Shown here piece after piece: positions 6,614 to 12,594 of a stretch of 14,087 bases of DNA (the stretch's first letter is position 1; each line of letters starts with the position of its first letter). The DNA lies in assembly GCA_002372735.1 (NCBI GenBank), contig DFIE01000108.1:1-14087 (forward strand). The letters are read 5' to 3'. A program made the translations under genes and the position numbers. Origin of the DNA: Clostridiales bacterium UBA3705. GTDB lineage: Bacteria; Bacillota_A; Clostridia; Oscillospirales; Oscillospiraceae. Under the pieces are notes generated by a model that was given only the letters and a program-made list of their open reading frames with translations, had not been told where the DNA came from and made no database searches.

Positions 6614-6970
6614 TTATACAGGTACTTTTTTGGTCTGGTTCAGATCAGAGGCGCGAACCTGAACCACCTTCATCCCTGCGGCCCGGAGCTGGGCCACCAC
6701 CTTCTCCGGCGCAAGGGCGTCGGTGATGACGGTACCCTTCTTTTCCAGGTGGAAGCTGGCGTAGGCGCTGGTCTTGCCTACCTTGGTGAAGTCCGCCAGG
6801 ATGAAGTATTCGTCGGCATGGGCAATCATGGCCTCATTGATGCCCAGCTCCGCCGGGATACTGCAGAGAATCTCCCCGTCGGGAGAGATGCCGGTGCAGC
6901 CCAAAAAGGCCTTGTCGGCCCGCACCTCCATGAGGTTGCGCATGGCAACAGTATGGCGGTCTCGCCTCAT
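6614..6970 (-). CDS. DeoR-family C-terminal sensor domain without HTH
   Basis: 118 residues that match only the second half of a DeoR/GlpR regulator (normally about 250 residues). Visible sensor features are RADKAFLGCTGIS (17-29), the NEAMI region (45-49), the ILADFTKVGKTS stretch (57-68) and VITDA (81-85). The protein begins just where a full-length member would read GG-x-LRR, so the N-terminal winged-helix HTH and linker are absent. No HTH-like sequence lies upstream in any minus frame. It is nonetheless well equipped for expression: TTGACA-17-TATAAT promoter and GTAGGAGGG before the ATG at 6970. It could be a stand-alone effector-binding or phosphosugar isomerase-like protein, or a truncated regulator that acquired expression. 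It leads an operon with the HAD phosphatase. Confidence 0.82.
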   Translation of the reverse strand: MRRDRHTVAMRNLMEVRADKAFLGCTGISPDGEILCSIPAELGINEAMIAHADEYFILADFTKVGKTSAYASFHLEKKGTVITDALAPEKVVAQLRAAGMKVVQVRASDLNQTKKVPV

Positions 6971-7002
6971 GGCGATTCCCTCCTACCCACAAATACGTTT
7001 CA

Positions 7003-7031
7003 ATTATAACATGGCAGCTGCCGATTGTCAA
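7003..7031 (-). promoter_or_regulatory. Perfect consensus promoter for the DeoR-like/HAD operon
   Basis: On the minus strand TTGACA (7026-7031) and TATAAT (7003-7008) lie 17 bp apart, identical to the sigma-A consensus. The start would be near 6996, 26 nt before the ATG. A perfect 10-bp palindrome, GGCAGCTGCC (7013-7022), occupies the spacer. Confidence 0.88.
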
Positions 7032-7032
7032 T

Positions 7033-7080
7033 TGCCTGCAAGAGCGCAGGCAGGGCAGAGCAAAGAGGAATGCTCTTGCA
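7033..7080. repeat. Overlapping inverted repeats between divergent promoters
   Basis: Two dyads share sequence. TGCCTGC (7033-7039) pairs with GCAGGCA (7046-7052) across 6 nt. TGCAAGAGC (7037-7045) is perfectly inverted as GCTCTTGCA (7072-7080). The second right arm covers most of the -35 box of the plus promoter. These look like protein-binding sites in the 45 bp between the two -35 boxes. The protein is unknown. Confidence 0.55.
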
Positions 7081-7104
7081 AATCCGGAAGGGATCGTATA
7101 TAAT
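7076..7104 (+). promoter_or_regulatory. Promoter of the 7177-8397 operon
   Basis: TTGCAA (7076-7081), 17-bp spacer, TATAAT (7099-7104). The start would be near 7111. It is divergent from the DeoR-like/HAD promoter and drives the unrecognised gene and araD. Confidence 0.8.
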
Positions 7105-7112
7105 GAAATGAG

Positions 7113-7168
7113 CTCACACAGTTCGTTTTGTTTCTTGCCTTTGCCGAAAAGAACATGAACGATGTGAG
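7113..7168 (+). promoter_or_regulatory. 5'-terminal stem-loop in the leader of the araD operon
   Basis: CTCACA-CA-GTTCGT (7113-7126) can pair with ATGAAC-GA-TGTGAG (7155-7168), with a 2x2 internal loop, one G-U pair and a 28-nt loop. It starts almost at the predicted transcript 5' end and runs into the GAGGGAG ribosome site. Separately, CACAGT (7117-7122) could pair with ACTGTG (7174-7179), which includes the candidate GTG start, as an alternative fold. A control or stabilising role is inference. Confidence 0.45.
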
Positions 7169-7176
7169 GGAGCACT

Positions 7177-7663
7177 GTGAAAAAATACGCCAGAGGCGAA
7201 AATCGTCATTGTCACCGCCAAGGAGGAGGGCGGCTGGGACATCCGCACCCTGTGCGAGGCTCCCTTTGTCCACCGCTTCGGCATTCTGCAGCGCAACGGT
7301 GTGAACTATCTGCTGGTGTGCTGCCTGAAGTCCGGCCATGAGTATAAAAACGACTGGCGCTTCCCCGGCGCCTGCTACGGCTCTGTGCTGCCCGGCGACC
7401 TGTCTGTATTCAACGCCGACCATACCCTCACCCTGGAGCCCGTGATGACCGATATGCTGCGCAACCACGGCTACAGCCAGATCCGCGTGGACGGCTATGA
7501 CGCCGCTGTGGTGGGCTGCGAGGATGGCACCTTCCTCTTTAAGCCTCCTGTGGCCACCGGCTGCGCCAACCTGATGCACTTTGTGAACCAGGCCGGCCAG
7601 GACGTGCTGGTAGGCACCAACCGGGAGATCGACGAGGTGGCCATGTATACCATCACCGAGTAA
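7177..7663 (+). CDS. Unrecognised conserved-looking protein, 5' frame broken at an A6 tract
   Basis: The frame that ends at 7663 has good coding bias back to about 7187, but a TGA at 7178-7180 closes it and no ATG/GTG/TTG lies between there and the GTG at 7301. A GTG at 7177, with GAGGGAG just upstream, is the natural start but is one base out of frame. Removing one A from the A6 run at 7180-7185 joins them as MKNTPEAKIVIVTAKEEGG, continuing into WDIRTLCEAPFVHRFGILQ and then the 7301 frame. The product would be about 161 residues, soluble, with no signal peptide or membrane helix; the C-terminus contains NREIDEVAMY. A conservative start is 7301 (120 residues), but it leaves well-coded sequence untranslated. 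I cannot name the family. It shares the araD operon, 32 nt before that gene. Confidence 0.6.
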
Positions 7664-7695
7664 TCTGACACATTATTTTTAGGAGGAACACCGAA

Positions 7696-8397
7696 ATGCT
7701 GGAAGAACTCAAAAAGAAAGTTTACGAAGCCAATATGGAGCTGCCCCAGCGGGGCCTGGTCACCTACACCTGGGGCAACGTCAGCGGCATCGACCGGGAG
7801 GCGGGCCTGTTTGTCATCAAGCCCTCCGGCGTAGACTATGACGTGCTGAAGCCCGAGGACCTGGTGGTCATGGATCTGAAGGGCAACAAGGTGGAGGGCC
7901 GGCTCAATCCCTCCTCCGACACCCTGACCCACATGGTGCTGTACAACGCATTCCCAGAAATCGGCGGCATTGTCCACACCCACAGCCCCTATGCCGTGGC
8001 CTGGGCCCAGGCCGGGGAGGACATCCCCTGCTACGGCACCACCCACGCCGACTACTTCTACGGCCCCATTCCCTGCGCCCGCCACCTGACCCAGGAGGAG
8101 CTGGACGCCGGCTACGAGCTCAACACCGGCCACACCATCGTGGAGTGCTTCCGGCAGCGGGGCATTGATCCCAACGCGGTGCCCGCGGTGATTTGCCACA
8201 GCCACGGCCCCTTCACCTGGGGCAAGGACGCCGCCAAGGCGGTGTACCACGCCGTGGTGCTGGAGGAGGTAGCCAAGATGGGCATTCTGACCCGTCAGGT
8301 GAACCCCAACGCCGCCCCCGCGCCCCAGCGGATCCAGGACAAGCACTATATGCGCAAGCACGGCCCCAACGCCTACTACGGCCAGGGCCACGGCTGA
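7696..8397 (+). CDS. araD: L-ribulose-5-phosphate 4-epimerase (class II aldolase family)
   Basis: 233 residues, against 231 in E. coli AraD, with alignment possible end to end. It interconverts L-ribulose 5-phosphate and D-xylulose 5-phosphate, linking L-arabinose (or L-ascorbate-type) catabolism to the pentose phosphate pathway; the enzyme is cytosolic and zinc dependent. Visible are WGNVS with N28, K42 in IKPSG, SSD (D75), zinc ligands H94 and H96 in VHTHS and H170 in CHSHGPF, GTTHADYFYGPIPCAR (114-129, highly diagnostic of the epimerase, includes D119), and the C-terminal Tyr in AYYGQ (Y228). A perfect AGGAGG stands 9 nt before the ATG. AraD and the sibling UlaF/SgbE epimerases are close, so the pathway (arabinose or ascorbate) is less certain than the reaction. 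Confidence 0.93.
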   Translation: MLEELKKKVYEANMELPQRGLVTYTWGNVSGIDREAGLFVIKPSGVDYDVLKPEDLVVMDLKGNKVEGRLNPSSDTLTHMVLYNAFPEIGGIVHTHSPYAVAWAQAGEDIPCYGTTHADYFYGPIPCARHLTQEELDAGYELNTGHTIVECFRQRGIDPNAVPAVICHSHGPFTWGKDAAKAVYHAVVLEEVAKMGILTRQVNPNAAPAPQRIQDKHYMRKHGPNAYYGQGHG

Positions 8398-8398
8398 G

Positions 8399-8490
8399 AT
8401 GGCCCAGGCACTGTACCAGGCCACCCTGGAGATCACCGAGGAGGGCGTGGAGATGCAGCTGGAAAACCAGCGGACCCACGCCAAGAGCAA
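8399..8490 (+). pseudogene. Coding-like remnant or short tail ORF after araD
   Basis: A frame starts with ATG 2 nt after the araD stop and, for about 30 codons, uses the same GCC/CTG/GAG/ACC-rich codons as the true genes. From 8489 the frame runs straight into the terminator hairpin, and the formal stop (8642-8644) lies inside the next gene. The ATG has no ribosome site of its own, though coupling to araD is possible. The first part reads MAQALYQATLEITEEG and then MQLENQRTHAKSKY, which I do not recognise. A decayed 3' piece of a former operon gene is the simplest reading; chance is possible. Confidence 0.35.
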
Positions 8491-8526
8491 ATACGCGGCC
8501 GAGGTAGTTCGGCCGCGTATTTTATT
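8489..8526 (+). terminator. Intrinsic terminator of the araD operon
   Basis: A perfect 14-bp stem (8489-8502 with 8509-8522) and a 6-nt loop, with GC-rich core CGCGGCCGA. It is flanked by A-rich and T-rich ends (TATTTTATTT). It lies 92 nt past the araD stop. Confidence 0.9.
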
Positions 8527-8532
8527 TGAAAT

Positions 8533-8549
8533 GTCGCCCGACGGGCGAC
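8533..8549. promoter_or_regulatory. Palindrome at about -42 of the vWA promoter
   Basis: GTCGCCCG-A-CGGGCGAC is a perfect 8+1+8 palindrome. With the start predicted near 8583, its centre (8541) falls near -42, the classic place for an activator that touches RNA polymerase. The matching -35 hexamer is poor. The binding protein is unknown. Confidence 0.5.
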
Positions 8550-8567
8550 CATTCCCCTGCCCCGCCG

Positions 8568-8576
8568 TGCTAGAAT
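8568..8576 (+). promoter_or_regulatory. Extended -10 promoter of the vWA gene
   Basis: TGC-TAGAAT (8568-8576) is an extended -10 element. The hexamer 17 bp upstream (8548-8553, ACCATT) is not like TTGACA. The start near 8583 lies after the possible ATG at 8577, which rules that ATG out as the start codon and supports 8625. Confidence 0.6.
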
Positions 8577-8624
8577 GTGGATGTCAAGAGAACAAACCAC
8601 ATTTTATTTACGGAGGGACTTATC

Positions 8625-9275
8625 ATGAAACACAATTGCACTGAGCTGGTATTCATTCTCGACCGCAGCGGGTCTATGGCAGGGCTGGAGGCCGACACCA
8701 TCGGCGGGTTCAACGCCATGCTGGAAAAGCAGAAGCAGGCCCCCGGGGAGGCCCTGGTCTCCACAGTGCTGTTCAGCAACCAGGCCCAGGTGATTCACGA
8801 CCGGCTGCCCCTGGACAAGGTGGCCCCTATGACCCGGCAGGATTACCAGTGCTGGGGCTGCACCGCCCTGCTGGACACCATCGGCGACGCGGTGCGCCAC
8901 ATCCGCAACATCCACAAATACGCCCGGCCCGAGGACGTGCCGGAGAAGACCCTGTTTGTCATCACCACCGACGGCATGGAGAACGCCAGCAGCCGGTACA
9001 CCGCCGACCAGGTCCGCCGGCTGATCCGGGAGCAGGAGGCGGAGGGCTGGGAATTCCTCTTTGTGGCGGCCAACATTGACGCCGTGGGCACTGCCGGGCG
9101 CATCGGCATCAAGCCCACCAACGCAGTGAACTACCACGCCGACACCCAGGGCACCGAGGTGCTCTATGAGACCGTGGCCCAGGCCGCCTGCAGCTTCCGC
9201 TCCGGCGCCCCTCTGGCCGCAAACTGGAGCGACAACATCCACCGGGATTACAAGAGCCGCAAATCCCGCCGCTGA
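8625..9275 (+). CDS. von Willebrand factor A (vWA) domain protein
   Basis: 216 residues from the ATG at 8625, which has GGAGGG 7 nt upstream. An in-frame ATG at 8577 lies upstream of the predicted transcript start and lacks a ribosome site. The protein is essentially one vWA domain with a complete metal-binding MIDAS: D13-R-S15-G-S17, T80 in GCTALLD and D116 in TTDGMEN. There is no signal peptide and no membrane helix, so it is cytoplasmic, as in TerY-like vWA proteins. The Arg/Lys-rich tail (207-216) is basic. Such proteins bind partner proteins through the metal ion. No obvious partner gene (AAA ATPase, Ter protein, kinase) lies beside it. The role is unknown. Confidence 0.88.
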   Translation: MKHNCTELVFILDRSGSMAGLEADTIGGFNAMLEKQKQAPGEALVSTVLFSNQAQVIHDRLPLDKVAPMTRQDYQCWGCTALLDTIGDAVRHIRNIHKYARPEDVPEKTLFVITTDGMENASSRYTADQVRRLIREQEAEGWEFLFVAANIDAVGTAGRIGIKPTNAVNYHADTQGTEVLYETVAQAACSFRSGAPLAANWSDNIHRDYKSRKSRR

Positions 9276-9301
9276 GCGCCGGCAAAGCCGGGCCACGGCG
9301 C

Positions 9302-9338
9302 GCAAAAAAAACACAACCGCCCGGACAGGGCGGTTGTG
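9302..9338 (-). terminator. Terminator of the TIGR04255 gene
   Basis: A perfect 11-bp stem (9312-9322 with 9328-9338) and a 5-nt loop, followed on the minus strand by a run of eight T. It lies just after the stop at 9352. The same hairpin could help end the convergent vWA transcript, but there is no T-tract on the plus side. Confidence 0.92.
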
Positions 9339-9351
9339 CTGTATGCGCAGG

Positions 9352-10152
9352 TCAGATCTCCTCCGGCTCCATGGCCTGGTGGAGCTGCTGGGTGATGGCG
9401 CCGGCAAAGAGGCGGTCGGCCTGGATGTGAACGGTGTTCAGCGCCGGGGCGCACTGGTTCATGGGCAGCTTGCCCAGCATGAACACGTCGTTGTCCAGAA
9501 TGAACTTCACCTCGTCATCCTTGACCTTTCCCCGCTGGAGCATCCCGGGGCCGGCGTGGAGCTTGACCCGGCAGCCGCCGGAGAGCTGGAGCTCAATGTC
9601 CTGGCCGGAGCGGGCAAAGGACTGCTCGTTCACGTCATCCTCGCCCAGAAGGCCCAGATAGCCCGGCTGGATCAGCTCGCGGAAGGGAACCCCCTCCAGC
9701 CCCAGATCCCGGCGGGAAATCACGTTGATGAACCGCAGGCCCACCCGCTCAAAATAGGCCGGCTGATAGATGGGAATGAACTGGGCCAGGATCATGTCCA
9801 GCTTGGCGGCAAAGTCCTCCCAGCGGGTGTAGGCCGGGGTTGCCAGGGCAATGAAGCTGTTGGTCAGGTTGACCTTCCACCGGCCGTCGGCAGAGAGAAA
9901 CTGGTAGTTGATGACGGTTTGGGCCTCCTCCACCTTCATGTGGCCGGGGGTGCCGGAGACCTTGGGGGCAGGCTGCTCCTGCAGCCGCTTGTACTGGGGG
10001 AATTCCCGCCGGATGGCCTCCTGGAAGTCCACGGGTTCACGGGCCCCGATGGACAGAATGGTGGGGAACCGGAGCTGACAGATCACCTCAACCAGCTGGC
10101 GCTTGCGGTATTGATAGCGTTCACGATCCAAAAACACAATATTCGCCTCCAT
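9352..10152 (-). CDS. TIGR04255 family protein
   Basis: 266 residues, typical length. It shows the family's opening pattern: a Tyr-rich start, then LVEVICQLRFPTIL (20-33), the Phe-Gln element of VDFQEAIR (41-48) and a FPQYK element (51-55). The mid-part has FERVGLRFINVI (134-145), also characteristic. The protein is soluble, alpha/beta, with no signal peptide. TIGR04255 proteins are scattered among bacteria and archaea, and no function is known to me. The gene stands alone between its own promoter and a strong terminator, divergent from the PAP2 gene. The leader is very short (about 12 nt), with a weak AAAGAGAA ribosome site. The family call is by recalled motif pattern. Confidence 0.8.
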   Translation of the reverse strand: MEANIVFLDRERYQYRKRQLVEVICQLRFPTILSIGAREPVDFQEAIRREFPQYKRLQEQPAPKVSGTPGHMKVEEAQTVINYQFLSADGRWKVNLTNSFIALATPAYTRWEDFAAKLDMILAQFIPIYQPAYFERVGLRFINVISRRDLGLEGVPFRELIQPGYLGLLGEDDVNEQSFARSGQDIELQLSGGCRVKLHAGPGMLQRGKVKDDEVKFILDNDVFMLGKLPMNQCAPALNTVHIQADRLFAGAITQQLHQAMEPEEI

Positions 10153-10170
10153 GCTTGTTCTCTTTTTTGC

Positions 10171-10199
10171 ATTTTACCACAGATTTCCCCTACTGACAA
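10171..10199 (-). promoter_or_regulatory. Promoter of the TIGR04255 gene
   Basis: On the minus strand TTGTCA (10194-10199), 17 bp, TAAAAT (10171-10176), preceded by TGG as an extended -10. The start falls near 10164, only about 12 nt before the ATG at 10152. Confidence 0.72.
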
Positions 10200-10217
10200 G
10201 TAAATTTGTATTTCCGC

Positions 10218-10246
10218 TTCCAAAAAACGCAGGATTGTGGTATAAT
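10218..10246 (+). promoter_or_regulatory. Promoter of the PAP2 gene
   Basis: TATAAT (10241-10246) with an upstream TGG extension. The -35, TTCCAA (10218-10223), is weak at 17 bp. The start is near 10253. AAAGGAGG follows at 10262-10269. It is divergent from the TIGR04255 promoter. Confidence 0.65.
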
Positions 10247-10275
10247 ACGTCCAATCGAAGCAAAGGAGGCACTCT

Positions 10276-11193
10276 ATGGCATTCTTGAAACTGTTGGAGA
10301 GTCTGCGGGTCCCGGCGCTGAACTGGATCATGCAGGCCATTACCACCTGCGGCGAGGAACTGGTCTTTATGGTCGTCGCCCTGGTGATTTTCTGGTGTGT
10401 GGACAAGTACAAGGGCTATTTCATCCTGGCAGTGGGCTTTTTCGGCACCATGCTGAACCAGCTGCTGAAGCTGCTGTTCCGTGTGCCCAGGCCCTGGGTG
10501 AAGGACCCCACCTTTACGGTGGTGGAATCGGCCAGGGGCGGGGCCACAGGCTACAGCTTCCCCAGCGGACACACCCAAAACGCAGTGGGCACCTTTGGCG
10601 GCATTGCCCGGTTTACCCGGCGGCGCTGGGTGCGGATCTGCGCCCTGGTGCTGGCAGGGCTGATTGCCTTTTCCCGGATGTATCTGGGCGCTCACTACCC
10701 CAGCGACGTGCTGGTCTCCCTGGTCATCGCCGGGGTACTGGTGCTGGTGATGTACCCCATTATGGAAAAAGCCCGCACCCAAAGCCGTGTCATGTACGCC
10801 GTCATCGGCGCCATGCTGGTGGTGGCGGTGGGCTATGTGCTGTTTGTGAATCTCTTCCACTTCCCCGACGACATCGACCCCGACAACTACGCCGAGGGCG
10901 TGAAAAACGGCTACTCCCTGCTGGGGGCCCTGGTAGGTCTGCTGGTGAGCTATTACGTAGATGAGACCCGCACCCACTTTGACGAAAAAGCCCCCTTCTG
11001 GGGCCAGGTGCTCAAGGTGGTGCTGGGGCTGGCCCTGATTGTGGGCATCCGCTCCGGGCTGAAGGCCCTGTTTGCCCTGTTCGGCGGCGGCCTGGGCTGG
11101 AACGCGGTGCGCTACTGCTGCATGGTGGTCTTTGCAGGCGCCATCTGGCCCCTGACCTTCCCCCTGTTCCGGCGGATCGGGAAACAGTCCTGA
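10276..11193 (+). CDS. PAP2-family membrane phosphatase
   Basis: 305 residues with about eight hydrophobic segments. The three PAP2 active-site motifs are intact: K65-x6-R72-P73 (KLLFRVPRP), PSGH (96-99) and SR-x5-H-x3-D (S133, R134, H140, D144). PAP2 enzymes dephosphorylate lipid phosphates at the outer face: phosphatidic acid, undecaprenyl pyrophosphate or sphingoid-base phosphates. The core is in the N-terminal half. Residues 165-300 add further helices and a loop rich in Asp (198-203), so the protein is longer than minimal BcrC/PgpB types. The ATG at 10276 has AAAGGAGG 6 nt upstream. It is a single-gene unit with its own terminator. The substrate cannot be decided; recycling of the wall lipid carrier would fit the envelope genes nearby. 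Confidence 0.9.
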   Translation: MAFLKLLESLRVPALNWIMQAITTCGEELVFMVVALVIFWCVDKYKGYFILAVGFFGTMLNQLLKLLFRVPRPWVKDPTFTVVESARGGATGYSFPSGHTQNAVGTFGGIARFTRRRWVRICALVLAGLIAFSRMYLGAHYPSDVLVSLVIAGVLVLVMYPIMEKARTQSRVMYAVIGAMLVVAVGYVLFVNLFHFPDDIDPDNYAEGVKNGYSLLGALVGLLVSYYVDETRTHFDEKAPFWGQVLKVVLGLALIVGIRSGLKALFALFGGGLGWNAVRYCCMVVFAGAIWPLTFPLFRRIGKQS

Positions 11194-11237
11194 GCCCACG
11201 CAACGTGCAAAGCGCGCAATCCCCCGCAAAAATGTCA

Positions 11238-11276
11238 GGTGCGCTGCAAACGCTCCGTTTGCAGCGCACCCTTTTT
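11238..11276. terminator. Bidirectional terminator between PAP2 and SLH genes
   Basis: A perfect 15-bp stem (11238-11252 with 11256-11270) and a 3-nt loop, followed on plus by CTTTTTGTC. On the minus strand TGACATTTTTG follows. It serves two convergent genes, with stops at 11193 and 11282. Confidence 0.92.
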
Positions 11277-11281
11277 GTCTC

Positions 11282-12472
11282 TCATTCCCCGGCCTGGACG
11301 GCACCGGCGGCCCGGTGAAGCCAGGCGGCCGCCTGGGCCCGGGTCAGCGGCGCAGAGGGGTCGGCAACCGACAGCCCCAGAGATCCCAGGGCCGACAGCG
11401 CGCCCCTGGCCCAGACAGGCACCGCTGGGTCTGTGGCGCTGACGCTCCGGCTGCCCTCTAGCCGCAGAGCGCCGGTGAGCATCACCGCGGCCTCCGCCCC
11501 GGTCACCGGCCGGTTGGGGTAAAACCGCTGCCCATCCGGGCAGGACACACCCCTTACAATGCCCCGGCGCATGGCGCTGACCAGATAGGGCTGCATCCAG
11601 ACCGCCGCGGACTGCTGATCTGCAAAGCCGGAGTCCAGCAGGCCGATTTGGGGCTGAATGCCCGCCAGGTCCATGGCCATGCACAAAAACTCTCCCCGGG
11701 TGACGGTCTTTTCCGGGCCGAAGCACAGCCGGCCGGAGACCTCCTCCCCACCGAAGAGGCCGGTCTGCCGCAGCCACAGGGCCTCAAACTGGCCGGTGGG
11801 ATCCAGGTCGGCAAAGGTCTCCGCGTCGGTGGGCTGCAGGATGGTGACCCGCACTGTGGCAGGCTGGGAGACGTTGCCGGACTCGTCGGTGACGGTAAAG
11901 GTGAAGCTGTCCTCCCCGGCCTTGTTCTTCCTGGGCGTGTAGACAAAGCCGCCGTCCTCCTCCAGCTCCACTGTGCCCAGGCGGGGCTTGTTCTCCAGCC
12001 GGTAGACCAGCGCGCCGTCAGAGTCGTCGGTGGCCTGCAGGCTGCCCCGGTTGGGGATGTTGCGATAGGTTTCCAGGCTGCCGTCCAGGGCCACAGGGGC
12101 CTCGTCCCGGCCGGAGCGCAGCTGCAGGTCGCACTGGGCGGTCTGCAGCAGGTGCCCGTCCTGAATGGGCCGCAGGGCCACGGTCACCCGGGTGTCATCC
12201 TGTGCCCGGGACCAGACCCGGACCCGCTCCAGATCAGACACCGCCAGCACGTCCCCCGGGCGGAGCACCCGGCCCTCCAGCCGCAGCTGGCACAGGTCCT
12301 CCTGGGGGACGCTGCACAAAAACACCCCCTGGGCCTCCCCCTCCGGCAGCAGCTCCGCCACGGGCAGGGCGACGCTCTGCCCCGGCAGGATCTCGGTCTG
12401 GGCTTGGACGGACACGGGCAGCAGGCCAAGGCCCAGGGCCGCCAGGGCCAGGGCAATCAACGTTCGTTTCAT
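11282..12472 (-). CDS. Secreted S-layer homology (SLH) protein with cadherin-like domain
   Basis: 396 residues from the ATG at 12472, chosen because TAAGGAGG precedes it and a signal peptide starts there. The frame is open upstream to 12856 only as a shadow of the SEDS gene. Signal peptide 1-24 ends near VQAQ. Residues 25-125 are an all-beta region, with PGDVLAVSDLERVRVW (72-87) recalling Fibronectin/SAF-like sheets. Residues 140-211 are a cadherin-like/Ig domain (ATDDSDGALVYRLE, GGFVYTP, DSFTFTVTDESGN). Three SLH repeats follow at about 219-271, 278-338 and 350-393, the third being short. SLH repeats tether proteins to pyruvylated wall polymers. The expected role is a wall-attached surface protein. 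It is separated from the SEDS gene by a terminator, so separate or read-through expression is expected. Confidence 0.87.
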   Translation of the reverse strand: MKRTLIALALAALGLGLLPVSVQAQTEILPGQSVALPVAELLPEGEAQGVFLCSVPQEDLCQLRLEGRVLRPGDVLAVSDLERVRVWSRAQDDTRVTVALRPIQDGHLLQTAQCDLQLRSGRDEAPVALDGSLETYRNIPNRGSLQATDDSDGALVYRLENKPRLGTVELEEDGGFVYTPRKNKAGEDSFTFTVTDESGNVSQPATVRVTILQPTDAETFADLDPTGQFEALWLRQTGLFGGEEVSGRLCFGPEKTVTRGEFLCMAMDLAGIQPQIGLLDSGFADQQSAAVWMQPYLVSAMRRGIVRGVSCPDGQRFYPNRPVTGAEAAVMLTGALRLEGSRSVSATDPAVPVWARGALSALGSLGLSVADPSAPLTRAQAAAWLHRAAGAVQAGE

Positions 12473-12509
12473 AGACACTACCTCCTTACGCCCGGTAGTA
12501 TCTGCAAGA

Positions 12510-12538
12510 ACTGTAAAAATATGCAGGCCGCGAAGCAA
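12510..12538 (-). promoter_or_regulatory. Weak candidate promoter of the SLH gene
   Basis: On the minus strand TTGCTT (12533-12538) and TACAGT (12510-12515) lie 17 bp apart, each a partial match. The -35 would sit in the loop of the upstream terminator. No better promoter is visible between the SEDS stop and the SLH start. Read-through from the SEDS gene is the alternative. Confidence 0.3.
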
Positions 12539-12551
12539 ATTCGCGGCCTGC
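12515..12551 (-). terminator. Terminator of the SEDS gene
   Basis: A perfect 12-bp GC-rich stem (12523-12534 with 12540-12551) and a 5-nt loop, followed on the minus strand by ATATTTTTACAG. It lies 44 nt past the stop at 12595. Confidence 0.85.
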
Positions 12552-12594
12552 GTCCTTGGCGCCGCTGCAAGGGCAGCGCGTCCGGGAAAGGAGC

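Noticed and set aside
7033..7052. Hairpin considered as a terminator
   Set aside because: No T-tract on either strand and no gene ends there. An operator or chance dyad is more likely.
7495..8490. Minus-strand frame of 331 codons opposite araD
   Set aside because: Shadow of the araD coding sequence, with Val/Gly/His bias and no motif.
8577..8624. Earlier ATG for the vWA gene
   Set aside because: It immediately follows the -10 box, upstream of the expected transcript start, and has no ribosome site.
9166..10203. Plus-strand frame of 345 codons opposite TIGR04255
   Set aside because: Antisense shadow that starts inside the vWA gene and crosses a strong terminator.
10174..11304. Minus-strand frame of 376 codons opposite the PAP2 gene
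   Set aside because: His/Gln/Gly-rich shadow that crosses both divergent promoters and a bidirectional terminator.
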